A stretch of 64,000 bases of DNA. Source: Lewinellaceae bacterium. GTDB lineage: Bacteria > Bacteroidota > Bacteroidia > Chitinophagales > Saprospiraceae. This document shows positions 45,186 to 54,234 of this stretch, one piece after another. Numbering within the stretch: the first letter of the stretch is position 1; each line of letters begins with the position of its first letter. The notes beneath the pieces are model-generated. The model saw nothing but the letters and a program-made list of their open reading frames with translations, made no database searches and had not been told where the DNA came from. A program made the translations under genes and the position numbers. The stretch is taken from positions 744,001 through 808,000 of the forward strand of contig JACJXX010000002.1 in NCBI GenBank assembly GCA_020636435.1. Reading direction: 5' to 3'.

Positions 45186-48100
45186 CTATAGCGTAAAGAT
45201 CAGGCGGGCGAAAGCAAAGCGCCCCATAAACCCGAACTGCTGGGCCCGGCGGGAGTACAGGAACTGGCCGGAGCCCTGGTTGTTCGGAATATTTTCATCC
45301 GGATATACATCGAGGAGATTGTTGGAACCAATAGTCAGGTTGACCGCCTTGGCCAGCTGATAACCAACGCTCAGGTCGGTGACCACCTTGCCGGAAAATA
45401 CCTGCTGGTTGGCCACCGTGTTGGTCGCCTCAGTGACCTCTCCGAAGTAGACGTTGCGCAGGAAGGCGTTGAATTTCCCGGCGCTCAGGTTAAAGGTCAG
45501 GTTGACCTTGGTGCGGGGCACCGCCTCTTCCAGGTAGATGCGGCTGGTCTCGTCGAAGTAGATATCTTCCAGCCCTTCCAGTTCTGCTGAAGTCTGCACA
45601 TCGCCCACTTTTTCCGTTTTGGAGAAAATGCCGGACAGGCTGGTTTTCAGGCTGCCGCCGGCGAAGCGCCAATCATGGGTAAGCACCACATCGATGCCCT
45701 GAGAGCGGGTGTCGATGGAGTTGGCGAAGAAGTTGGCCTGCTCGGCATTGGCTTGGGCAAAGAGCCGGGCCAGTTCTTCTCTTTGTTCAGGAGTTTTGCC
45801 GTCGCTGGGGCGAAAAGTTCCGGTGAGGACCACCCGGTTGTCGATATCCACCTGGAAAGCGTCTATGGTCAGGCTCAGGTTGGCGGCCGGTATGCGGCTG
45901 GTGAAGCCCAGGGAGATGCTCTGCGAGGTCTCTTCCGTCAACTGCGGGATACCCAGGATGCGGGCGATCCGGGAGTTGTTGCTGAAGGTGCCCACCTCAT
46001 TCGGAATGCCATCCACGAAGAGCGTAGAGGTGGAGTTGAAATAAATCTGAGCCAGCGAAGGCGCCCGGAAACCGGTGCTGAACGCCCCGCGCAAAGAAAT
46101 ATCGTCCGTGACTTTATAGCGGGACGACACCTTAAAGTTGGTGGTGGAGCCGAAGTCGCTGTAATTCTCGAAGCGCACGGCGCCGGTGAGCAGCCAGCTC
46201 TCGGTAATGTCGGCCTCGATATCCGTATAAGCAGCGACGCTGTTGCGGAACTCGTCCAGCTCGTTGTCCGGGCGGAAGCCGGGGAATACCTGAGCGCCGC
46301 CCGGGCGCCCGCGGCCGAAGAAGTCCCGGACGAGATCTTCCGACGGAGTGGTCGGCGTAACGACCTGCCCGAAGCGGTCATAACTAGCATAGGAATCCTC
46401 CCCTCCGGCGTTGATCTGGTAATTCTCTACGCGGAATTCCGAACCGAAAGCTACGTTCAGCCCGTACAGGATGTCGTCCCAGTGGCGGCTGAGGTCGAAG
46501 TTGGCCGTATTCTGGGAGAAGGCAAAGCCGCCGGAATCAAACTCAAAGGGAGTGGAATTCCTCAGGGTGGCGTTGTTGGAGTTCTGTACGTTGTAGCGGA
46601 AGGCATTGCGGCCGAAGGTGTTGCTGAAGTCGGCGTTCCAGCCCTTCAAATCTCCCCGGATCCCTACGGCGATGGACTGGTCGTTGATGTCGGTATGAAT
46701 CTGAGGCAGGAAACCGTTGAGGTAGGCCGGCGAGTAGGTACGCTCCTGGTTGGGGAAGCGGTAGAAGCCGGTCGCCAGGCCGTCGCGCAGGCTCAGGCCG
46801 CCGAAAGCGTAGATTTCCGCCTTATCACCCAGAGGCAATGCCATATTCATAAAAAACTTCCCGCCGCGCAGCTCCGACTGCCCGACGCGCATATTGAAGT
46901 CGGTCCGTTGCAAGCCGCGGGCAGCCAATTCAGCATCCGTTACGTTTATTGCCAAAGGCCCAGCGAAATCAGACAAAACTTTGTTGAAAGCACTAAAATC
47001 ACTCGCATTTTGAGCAGCATTCAACTGGTCCGCAGACAGGTAAGATATTCCGGAAAGCAATCCTTTCAATTGATCCAGGTTATCCTCATTCACCATAACG
47101 CCTTGGCCGGCAGCCAGGTCGTTTAAGGTATTCCACCCGCTGAAATCGTGTAGTTCACTATCACTGGCATTAAGGATATTATTGCGTTGGGTATCATTCA
47201 GATAACTCAGGTCCGGTAAGAGGGTGCGAATCTGGCCTTCGGAGAGACTGGCAACATTAAAGTTTTTTGCCCTGGCTAATCTTTCAATACCGTTGTAGGC
47301 ATTGTAAATACTTCCGGTATACTCTTTCATCCGGCTGGTCCAGCCCCGGCTTTCGAAAGCGCCGGTGAAGTTGATGAACCCGCCCTGGCCGCCCAGGGGC
47401 AGGCCGTAGTTGAGGCTGAGGTCGTAGGCTTCCCCATCCGACCCGCCGGTTAAGAAGTTGGAGCCTTCGGAGAAATAGGCGCCGGTCGTAAAATTAGCCG
47501 ACAACTTGTTGTAATCATCGCGCATGATCAGGTTGATCACCCCGGCGATGGCGTCCGAGCCGTACTGAGCGGCGGCGCCGTCGCGCAGGATTTCGATGCG
47601 CTCAATGGCCGCTGCGGGCAGGGCGTTGAGGTCGGTGCCGACATTGCCCCGCCCGAAGGTGCCGTTGACGTTGACCAGGGAAGAGGTGTGGCGGCGCTTG
47701 CCGTTGACCAGCACCAGCACCTGGTCGGGGCCCAGGCCCCGCAGGGAAGCCGGGTCTATGTGGTCCGTGCCGTCGGAAATGGTTTGGGTGTTGGAGGTGA
47801 AAGATGGCGCCACGTAATTCAGCATCTGGTTGAGGTTGGTCTGCGGCGCTGCCAGGGCCAGGTCCTTGATGTCCAGCACATCTACCGGCACGGCGCTTTC
47901 CAGCTTGGTGCGCCCGGCACTGCGCGAACCGACGATGACGACCTCGCTGAGGATTTTACCGGTGGGCAGTTCTGCATTGACCACCGCCTGCCCGTCGATA
48001 TTGACTTCCACGGTGGTGAAACCGACAAAGGAAATGACCAGGGTATTGGCGCCTTGCGGAACATTCAGGGAATAGTTTCCATCGAGGTCGGTCACGGTGC

Positions 48101-48242
48101 CGGCAGAAGCGCCTTTAACCTGAATGGTAGCCCCGATGAGCGGCCCTTCGCCCTCTCCGGTAATGGTTCCGGTGATGGTTTTCTGTGCGCTTAGGGTAAT
48201 GGCAAACATTACTCCCAGCATGAGTAAAAGAACTTGTTTCAT
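45186..48242 (-). CDS. TonB-dependent outer-membrane receptor (SusC-like start)
   Basis: 1018 residues. Signal peptide (cut near TLSAQ), a carboxypeptidase-regulatory-like domain (TITGTITGEGEGPLIGATIQVKGASAGTVTDLDGNYSL), a plug domain (PVDVLDIKDLALAAPQTNLNQML...RGLGPDQVLVLVNGKRRHTSSLV...ALPAAAIERIEILRDGAAAQYGSDAIAGVINLIM) and a 22-strand type barrel ending in F (FGFMGRFAFARLIFTL). It imports an unknown ligand, driven by TonB-ExbBD. There is no SusD partner next to it, so it is a stand-alone receptor. A ~130-residue insert (~residues 310-440, SSM AT-richer DNA) is probably an extracellular loop. Confidence 0.9.
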   Translation of the reverse strand: MKQVLLLMLGVMFAITLSAQKTITGTITGEGEGPLIGATIQVKGASAGTVTDLDGNYSLNVPQGANTLVISFVGFTTVEVNIDGQAVVNAELPTGKILSEVVIVGSRSAGRTKLESAVPVDVLDIKDLALAAPQTNLNQMLNYVAPSFTSNTQTISDGTDHIDPASLRGLGPDQVLVLVNGKRRHTSSLVNVNGTFGRGNVGTDLNALPAAAIERIEILRDGAAAQYGSDAIAGVINLIMRDDYNKLSANFTTGAYFSEGSNFLTGGSDGEAYDLSLNYGLPLGGQGGFINFTGAFESRGWTSRMKEYTGSIYNAYNGIERLARAKNFNVASLSEGQIRTLLPDLSYLNDTQRNNILNASDSELHDFSGWNTLNDLAAGQGVMVNEDNLDQLKGLLSGISYLSADQLNAAQNASDFSAFNKVLSDFAGPLAINVTDAELAARGLQRTDFNMRVGQSELRGGKFFMNMALPLGDKAEIYAFGGLSLRDGLATGFYRFPNQERTYSPAYLNGFLPQIHTDINDQSIAVGIRGDLKGWNADFSNTFGRNAFRYNVQNSNNATLRNSTPFEFDSGGFAFSQNTANFDLSRHWDDILYGLNVAFGSEFRVENYQINAGGEDSYASYDRFGQVVTPTTPSEDLVRDFFGRGRPGGAQVFPGFRPDNELDEFRNSVAAYTDIEADITESWLLTGAVRFENYSDFGSTTNFKVSSRYKVTDDISLRGAFSTGFRAPSLAQIYFNSTSTLFVDGIPNEVGTFSNNSRIARILGIPQLTEETSQSISLGFTSRIPAANLSLTIDAFQVDIDNRVVLTGTFRPSDGKTPEQREELARLFAQANAEQANFFANSIDTRSQGIDVVLTHDWRFAGGSLKTSLSGIFSKTEKVGDVQTSAELEGLEDIYFDETSRIYLEEAVPRTKVNLTFNLSAGKFNAFLRNVYFGEVTEATNTVANQQVFSGKVVTDLSVGYQLAKAVNLTIGSNNLLDVYPDENIPNNQGSGQFLYSRRAQQFGFMGRFAFARLIFTL

Positions 48243-48455
48243 AAACTAGGTATTTAATATGAACAATCAAAAGCAGGAATTGAAATCTAAAGCCTTAACA
48301 ATCAAGAACATGTCATGGAAAAATACAGATGGAGAGTTGTTTTCACAGCCCAACAGGAAAGGAAATATGTGTTAAGATAAATAAATTTTCTCTAATTGGC
48401 GGCAAACGATGCAACATTCCCTGAACTCCGCCCTGATTCGAGGCGTTTTACGGTC

Positions 48456-48857
48456 ATGGAAAAACATCCGATTTTACTGTTTGACGGCGTTTGCAACCTA
48501 TGCAACGGCGCCGTGCAGTTCATCATCGAAAGGGATGAGGATGGCTTCTTCCGCTTCGCCTCCCTGCAGTCGGATGCAGCAAAAAAGTTGTTGGAACAGT
48601 ACCCGGAAGCCCCTGAGGACATCAGCACAATCGTCCTGCTGGAAAAGGGCCGGCTGTACACCAAATCAGATGCCGCCCTGCGCGCCGCCCGCTACTTGTC
48701 TGGCGCCTGGCCGGCTCTCTATGGCTTTGTCATCGTTCCCCGCCCCATCCGCAATACGGTATACGACTGGATCGCCCGCAACCGCTACCGCTGGTTCGGG
48801 AAAAAGGACCAGTGTATGATTCCTACGCCGGAGTTGAAGGGGAGGTTTTTGGAGTGA
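48456..48857 (+). CDS. DCC-family thiol-disulfide oxidoreductase-like protein (DUF393)
   Basis: 133 residues from ATG 48456 (MEKHPILLFDGVCNLCNG); a longer frame from 48396 adds 20 unlikely residues. The defining D-x-x-C-x-x-C motif is DGVCNLC (Asp10, Cys13, Cys16), followed by FRFASLQSDAAKKLLEQY and a C-terminal NTVYDWIARNRYRWFGKKDQCMIPTPELK. Members are small thioredoxin-like proteins; activity has not been generally established. Confidence 0.9.
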   Translation: MEKHPILLFDGVCNLCNGAVQFIIERDEDGFFRFASLQSDAAKKLLEQYPEAPEDISTIVLLEKGRLYTKSDAALRAARYLSGAWPALYGFVIVPRPIRNTVYDWIARNRYRWFGKKDQCMIPTPELKGRFLE

Positions 48858-48877
48858 GGAAGGGGGAAGGGGGGAAA

Positions 48878-48903
48878 TGTGTAAACGTGTAAATGTGTAA
48901 ATG
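48878..48903. repeat. gtgtaaa tandem tract
   Basis: The run gtgtaaacgtgtaaatgtgtaaat is one of several tracts of this kind; the complementary tttacacctttacac words occur at 49037-49075, 20610-20640 and 58470-58492. Confidence 0.5.
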
Positions 48904-49015
48904 GCAACCCGTCTAGCGTTGGAAAGCGTCGTACATCGTACACACAAGGGTTCCCAGTGTGTCCGTACATCGTACACAACCCCAGCCCATTCTGTCCAAC
49001 CTTAGAACGGTAGCC
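48904..49015. repeat. Palindromic element, family C copy 3
   Basis: Ends are GTCTAGCGTTGGA on the left and TCCAACCTTAGAACGGTAGCC on the right when allowing for small changes. The internal gtacatcgtacac words are the GTACGATGTACG palindromes in the other orientation. It matches copy C1 inverted and lies between the DCC gene and the M1-peptidase gene end. Confidence 0.78.
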
Positions 49016-49072
49016 AATGGGTAAATGTGCGTGGACTCGTTTACACCTTTACACCTACGCACTTTTACACAT

Positions 49073-52000
49073 TTAAATCCCCCTCCGGTTATCCTCCGAA
49101 TTGGCGTCAATCAGTTTCAGGTACGGATCCACCCCTGCTTCCACCGGCTTCTGATCTACAAAAATGGTCACTCGGTTATTGATGCGGGTGATCTTGTGCT
49201 TTTCCAGATACAACTCCGCCTTTTCACCGTTGTCGCCTTCTCCAAATAGGCCTATTTCAACATAATCCGCTAAAGGCAGAGAGGAAGTGGCGCCATTTGC
49301 CTTTCCTCCATCATAAGACAGAGTAGCGCCGGCTTCGTCCTCAAAAAAACGTTGCCCCTTGCCATCGCTTCGGTATTTGCTGACGATGAATTCGAGGTCA
49401 ACCTGGTATTGGCCGTTGTCGAGGAGCATTGTCTTGGCCTCCGCAACCCGGTTGTCATAAAGGGTTATGGTTTCGAACAGGTCTTTGATCAGGTATTGGA
49501 GAGAATCGGGAGTGGCCCGGCGGATGTATTCCAGCATTTCTATCGAGGTCGTGTAGGGGGCTGCCTGGAAGGACACCTTGGCCAGGTAATCTTTTATGGC
49601 GCCGTTCAGTTGCTCTTCGCCGAGGTAATCGCTCAGGGCGTAGAAGGCCAGGGCCCCTTTCCGGTAGTTGATGTAGTCCTGATCGAGTTCTGCGTACATT
49701 AAAGGCCGCTCTTTTTCGCTTTCCCGGCTTCTTCCCCGCAGGTAGAGGTCGAGGTCCAGCTTGAGAAATTTGCGCATTCTGGTTTTTCCGTACTCCTTTT
49801 CCAGCACTTTCAGGGCGGTATATTCCGCCATGCTCTCGGTGAGCATCCGGGCGCCCAGCACGTCGGCGGGGATGAGCTGATTGCCCCACCATTGATGCGC
49901 CATCTCGTGGGCGGCGACGTAAAAGGGAAAGTCGATGGCGCTTTCGTCCCGTGTATCGGCTATAAAATGAATTTCGGCAAAGGGGATGGAATTGGCGAAA
50001 GTGGTGGCAAAGCGCCCAACGGTGGCCGGAAACTCGATGATCCGGGCCTGCCGGTGCTGATAGGGACTGAAATGGCGGGTATTGTAGGCCAGGGCGCCTT
50101 TAAGGCCTTCCATCATGCTGCTCAGGTTGTACTCGTGCCCGGGGTGATGGTAAATTTCCAGGCTGACGCCGTTCCAGTTGTCCCTCAGGACGTCATAACG
50201 CCCGGAGTTGAAACCGTAGTAATCCTTGATCTGGCTGTCCATCTTGTAGTGGAAGCAGCGGCGGCCGTTTTCTATCCATTCCCTTTGCAGGTAGCCGGGC
50301 GCAAGGGCGATCTGATCTTCGGAAGTGCTGACGGTGGCTTCGAAAGTTATCCAGTCGGAATCCTTTGAAGAGTAGGAATTATTCAGGGCAGTACGGTCGG
50401 AAGGATGAGGTTTTTCGTTTTTCGTGGGAGGCAAGCCGTATTTGGCGCGCTTGCCGTTGTCCGCCAGTTCAATGGGGCGGTAGCCCAGGCCAGGGAAAAC
50501 CTCGTTGGTAATGTAGGTGCCATTGTATTTTACCGGCGAGCTCGTCCGGAACAAGGTGTTGGGTTCATTCCAAACCTCAAAGAACATTTTCAGGCTGTCG
50601 CCCGGCGCCAGCCCCTGTTCGAGCACGTGAATGTCAAAGCGGATGAAGGTGTCCTTGCTCAGGAGCCGGGCGGGCTTGTCAAAATGATAATTTGTCCCTT
50701 CATCGTAGCTGTAGTGGATCAGCAAGGTGTCAATTGCCTGCCCGGAGCGGTTCACCAGGAGGTATTCCCCATCCGCTTTGAAGTCTCGGGTTTCCGGAAA
50801 GAGGTTCATATTCACCTTTACCGCCGTTATCCGGGGCTGCAGGCTCCCCTCGTGTTTTTTGTACCTTTTCTCGTTCTCCACTTTCCAGCGCTCTTCTTCT
50901 TTAGCCGAGTTTATTTTTTCATACCAGTAGTTGTCTTCCAGGTAGATGGTGAAGCCCAGGGCCAGAAAGCAGGCCAGGAAAAGCAGGGTGGCCGTAGCCG
51001 TCCGCCCCTTGAAGCGCGCCCGGGCAACAGCCAGTCGTTCTGAAAAGGAAAAAGGCAAGCCCCTCGTCCACAACAACAAGGCTCCCATCAGCAAAACCAG
51101 GCCGCCCAGCATCCAGTATGTTTTATAAAGCAGCCAGGGCGGCAGGGTAGCCCCAAAACCATCCAGAGCGGAATAGGCAAACTCCGGCGCCATGTTGAAC
51201 CGGAAGACGTAGTGGCGGATGCCCAAATCGGGCAGGCCCATCACGCCCATCGAACCCAGAATCAAAAGGAACAGCCCCAGGTAGGGGTTAGTGAACAGGG
51301 TTTGAACAAAAAGGGCGGCAAAGGCCCAGATGATCAGGCCGGGCAGGTACAGGCCATACAACTGAAATACATACAGGCCGATCTCCAGCTCGTAGTAGCC
51401 ATTGTACAACTGAACCGCCACTCCGGCGGCCATAATCAGGAACAACAGCAGCATCTGCATGGCGGCCAGAGCGCCCCATTTGGAAAACAAAAACACCCAG
51501 TTCGGAACCGGAGCGCTATCCACCAGTTGGCCCATGCGGGCGATCCGGGCGCGGTGCACCAACATGCCGGCGTATAAAAAGGTCAGAACGTGCACGGCCC
51601 CCAGGAACAGGTACGTAGGGATCATCAGCATCTTCCAGGTCACCGGCAGGGTGCGGAATCCGTACTGCGGGTTCATTTCCGCCTGTTGAAAAAAAATCCC
51701 CAACACCCCTACCGCAAGGATGCTGATAAACAGCCAGCTCGTGAGGATGTACCGAAAATCGGCAACCATCAATCGCCAGGCAGTGATCAGTTGTTGCCGG
51801 AAAGAAAAGTCGCAGCGGGCTTCCGTTAGCTTTACTTTGACGATGCTTCCCGGTTTTTTTTCCCGGATTCGGCCCTGGTTGTTTTTCTTAAAACCATAGG
51901 AAAGGGCCTGGTGGGCTATCTGTCTAAGATTGGGCAAAGGTTGCCGGGATGTGTACGATGTACGGGTCCAACGGCGGTCCTGGGTTGTGTAGGATGTACG

Positions 52001-52849
52001 AAGCCCCACTTGGCTGTCCAACGTTAGAATGGTAGCCCCCTGATGATGAAAGGAGAACTGTTTATACCCCAACCCAAAAATGGCGGCCGCTATGCCCAGC
52101 CACAGCAGGCGGTTGTAAAGGACGACGCCTTTTACGGGCAACAGCAGCTCGTTGCGCTCGGCCAATGTCCAGTAACGGGTGTAATGGAAGCTGGCCTTCT
52201 GCCCGAAGGGATCCAGGATGGCGGCCAGGGAGCGGCTTTCCATGCCTGCAAACAAACTGCCGGCCAGCATCTGCATAAAAAAGAGGAGGACGATCGTAAT
52301 GAAGCCGGCATAGATATTCCGGCTCAGAGCCACCACGGCGAAGACAATAGCGCCGAAGAGCAGCACGTTCGGAAGCAGGTACACCAGATAAACCTGCAGG
52401 TAAGCCGCCAGCCGGAACGGGCCTACCAGGGCAGGATTGACCCCCGGCAGCCGCGCGCCGATGAAAAAACCGAATCCGATGGTGGAGACGATGAGCGCCA
52501 AAACGATGAAGGCGCTGCAAAATTTTGCCAACAGGTAGCTGCTTTTGGCAAGCGGATAGGAATACAGCAAAGGGTGGATGTTGCTCCTGAAGTCCCGGTA
52601 TACGGAAGCGCCGATGATGGCGGGGATCAGGAATAAGATCAGCTTGAGAAAGAAGCCGGCCATCTCCTGCAACTGGGCGGGAGCGTTGGCAATGGACTCC
52701 ATTCCGGGCACGGCCGTTTGTTCGCCCCAGATGCCGGCCTGCGCCGCCATGGCGCCGGCGGAAATAAACAGGAAAATGGCGGCGTAAACGTAAACGGAAG
52801 GCTGCCGGAGCCAGTGGCGGAGTTCGTATTGGAGGATGGTGGGGAACAT
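49073..52849 (-). CDS. ABC-2 type permease fused to an M1-family aminopeptidase domain
   Basis: 1258 residues. The N-terminal half (about 1-620) has some twelve hydrophobic segments in two ABC-2-like sets (YELRHWLRQPSVYVYAAIFLFISAG; WRLMVADFRYILTSWLFISILAVG). The C-terminal half is an M1 gluzincin with the zinc motif HEMAH at residues 981-985 followed by QWWGN and a downstream TESMAEY glutamate. This permease-peptidase fusion is a known Bacteroidota architecture of unknown substrate. Residues ~272-313 (ILTLDSQVGLRTSYTTQDRR and on to LRQIAHQ) are encoded by a palindromic element (51913-52037) nearly identical to one in the 44.4-kb spacer. The ATPase partner is the next gene upstream. Confidence 0.87.
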   Translation of the reverse strand: MFPTILQYELRHWLRQPSVYVYAAIFLFISAGAMAAQAGIWGEQTAVPGMESIANAPAQLQEMAGFFLKLILFLIPAIIGASVYRDFRSNIHPLLYSYPLAKSSYLLAKFCSAFIVLALIVSTIGFGFFIGARLPGVNPALVGPFRLAAYLQVYLVYLLPNVLLFGAIVFAVVALSRNIYAGFITIVLLFFMQMLAGSLFAGMESRSLAAILDPFGQKASFHYTRYWTLAERNELLLPVKGVVLYNRLLWLGIAAAIFGLGYKQFSFHHQGATILTLDSQVGLRTSYTTQDRRWTRTSYTSRQPLPNLRQIAHQALSYGFKKNNQGRIREKKPGSIVKVKLTEARCDFSFRQQLITAWRLMVADFRYILTSWLFISILAVGVLGIFFQQAEMNPQYGFRTLPVTWKMLMIPTYLFLGAVHVLTFLYAGMLVHRARIARMGQLVDSAPVPNWVFLFSKWGALAAMQMLLLFLIMAAGVAVQLYNGYYELEIGLYVFQLYGLYLPGLIIWAFAALFVQTLFTNPYLGLFLLILGSMGVMGLPDLGIRHYVFRFNMAPEFAYSALDGFGATLPPWLLYKTYWMLGGLVLLMGALLLWTRGLPFSFSERLAVARARFKGRTATATLLFLACFLALGFTIYLEDNYWYEKINSAKEEERWKVENEKRYKKHEGSLQPRITAVKVNMNLFPETRDFKADGEYLLVNRSGQAIDTLLIHYSYDEGTNYHFDKPARLLSKDTFIRFDIHVLEQGLAPGDSLKMFFEVWNEPNTLFRTSSPVKYNGTYITNEVFPGLGYRPIELADNGKRAKYGLPPTKNEKPHPSDRTALNNSYSSKDSDWITFEATVSTSEDQIALAPGYLQREWIENGRRCFHYKMDSQIKDYYGFNSGRYDVLRDNWNGVSLEIYHHPGHEYNLSSMMEGLKGALAYNTRHFSPYQHRQARIIEFPATVGRFATTFANSIPFAEIHFIADTRDESAIDFPFYVAAHEMAHQWWGNQLIPADVLGARMLTESMAEYTALKVLEKEYGKTRMRKFLKLDLDLYLRGRSRESEKERPLMYAELDQDYINYRKGALAFYALSDYLGEEQLNGAIKDYLAKVSFQAAPYTTSIEMLEYIRRATPDSLQYLIKDLFETITLYDNRVAEAKTMLLDNGQYQVDLEFIVSKYRSDGKGQRFFEDEAGATLSYDGGKANGATSSLPLADYVEIGLFGEGDNGEKAELYLEKHKITRINNRVTIFVDQKPVEAGVDPYLKLIDANSEDNRRGI
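51913..52037. repeat. Palindromic element, family C copy 4, inside a coding region
   Basis: 125 bp, from GGGCTATCTGTCTAAG at 51913 to CGTTAGAATGGTAGCC at 52037. It is the inverse of copy C2 with one visible difference, and the host reading frame stays open through it and on both sides. Confidence 0.9.
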
Positions 52850-52866
52850 GGGGTTGGAGGTTAAAG

Positions 52867-52939
52867 GTTCGAGGTTCGATTGTTCGAGGTTCGATTGTTC
52901 GAGGTTCGATTGTTCGGGGTTCGATTGTTCGGGGTTCGA
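52867..52939. repeat. 15-bp minisatellite (gttcgaggttcgatt)
   Basis: Five copies, the last two with g for a (ttcggggttcgattg), lie just upstream of the permease start. A half copy of family C (tgtccaactttagacgggtagccc type) follows near 52979-53004, then further ttcga-type words up to the ATPase gene. Confidence 0.8.
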
Positions 52940-53109
52940 AGTATGGTCCAGGCTTAGCCATCCATTGGCTCACAATAGTGTCCAACTTTAGACGGGTAGC
53001 CCTCTTCGATCATAAACAGACTTCAGCGTGAGCTCAGTCGAACGCTCAGTCGAACGCTGATTTTCAGGAACACCTTTGAACCTCGAACACGGAACTTTGA
53101 ACACTCCCC

Positions 53110-53988
53110 TCATCCGGCTTCTTGTTTCAAAGCGATGAAATAGGCGTCTTCGAGCTGCGGTTCTGCCACTGTAAATTCTGGTGAAGGCCGCTGAGGAGCG
53201 TACACCCGGATGTTCACAGAATGGTCGGGGTTGTAACCGGAAGAAAGGACGTCGTATTGCTCCTCCATGCCATCCAGCGCCTCGCGCGCGATTGACCTGG
53301 TCCAGACCTTCCCGTTGAGGGCGGCGGTAGCGGATGCGGGCGCTGTTTTTTGTAAAATTCGCCCCCCATTCATAATCGCCATTTCATTGCACAACTCTTT
53401 CACATCATCGACGATGTGGGTGGAAAAAATAACGGTGTTCTGCGTGCCCACCTCCCGGAGGATATTGAGGAAGCGCTTGCGTTCTGCGGGGTCCAGCCCG
53501 GCGGTGGGCTCGTCTACGATGATCAGTTGGGGGTTGTTGAGCAGCAACTGGGCGATGCCGAAGCGCTGTTTCATGCCGCCGGAATAGCTGTCTACGTGCT
53601 TTTTGCGCACCTCGTACAGGTTGGTGGCCTCCAGCACCTCCCCAATCAGCCGGCGGCGATCGGCCCGGGAAGCGACGCCTTTGAGGGTGGCGAAATAATC
53701 CAGCAGGTTTTCCGCCGACACCCCGGGATAAACGCCGAATTCCTGGGGCAGGTAGCCCAGTATCCGGCGCAGGCGCATCGGGTCGTTCAGCGTATCAATG
53801 CCGTTGAAGATGATGCTGCCGGCATCCGGGCTTTGCAGGGTGGCTATGGTCCTCATCAGAGTGGACTTGCCGGCGCCGTTGGGCCCGAGCAGGCCGAACA
53901 TGCCGGCACCGATCTCCAGGTTTAGGTTGTCTACGGCTTTTACACCATTATGATAGACTTTGGTGAGGTTGGATATGGTCAATTGCAT
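53110..53988 (-). CDS. ABC transporter ATP-binding protein
   Basis: 292 residues from ATG 53988 (MQLTISNLTKVYHNGVKAVDN); the longer frame from 54042 reaches into the promoter region. Walker A is GPNGAGKST, the signature YSGGMKQRF, Walker B LIIVDEPTAGLDP, with a switch His in STHIVDD. The C-terminal ~70 residues are the usual extension of ABC-2 ATPases. It should power the permease/M1 fusion encoded 260 bp downstream. It is divergent from the LytS-like kinase, so the ~245-bp region between holds both promoters. Confidence 0.93.
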   Translation of the reverse strand: MQLTISNLTKVYHNGVKAVDNLNLEIGAGMFGLLGPNGAGKSTLMRTIATLQSPDAGSIIFNGIDTLNDPMRLRRILGYLPQEFGVYPGVSAENLLDYFATLKGVASRADRRRLIGEVLEATNLYEVRKKHVDSYSGGMKQRFGIAQLLLNNPQLIIVDEPTAGLDPAERKRFLNILREVGTQNTVIFSTHIVDDVKELCNEMAIMNGGRILQKTAPASATAALNGKVWTRSIAREALDGMEEQYDVLSSGYNPDHSVNIRVYAPQRPSPEFTVAEPQLEDAYFIALKQEAG

Positions 53989-54234
53989 AACAGGTGGTTT
54001 TTTCTTGTGCTTAAAAGTAATGCCGCCTGTACCCATAGCCAATTAAGGATGATGAAGGAGGCGGAAGCCGTGATGAACAGGCAAATGGCCTTTGTTCCTG
54101 GAATATGTTCCCTTCATCACCGGATAAACGCCCCTGGCCCCGTAGATTTGAAGTTTCGGATTCTTTTAGGTTGGTTTGGAATGAACTCCCGAGCGCATTC
54201 AAAATTCCATCAGGCCGGGAATAAAATTCAGTTT

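Noticed and set aside
52062..52985. 307-codon minus-strand frame with EPRTIEPRTI repeats
   Set aside because: It is a shifted reading of the permease gene plus the 15-bp minisatellite upstream.
53950..54234. N-terminal extension of the LytS-like kinase
   Set aside because: It overlaps the divergent ATPase start and has no similarity to kinase N-termini; ATG 54235 begins the first membrane helix region.
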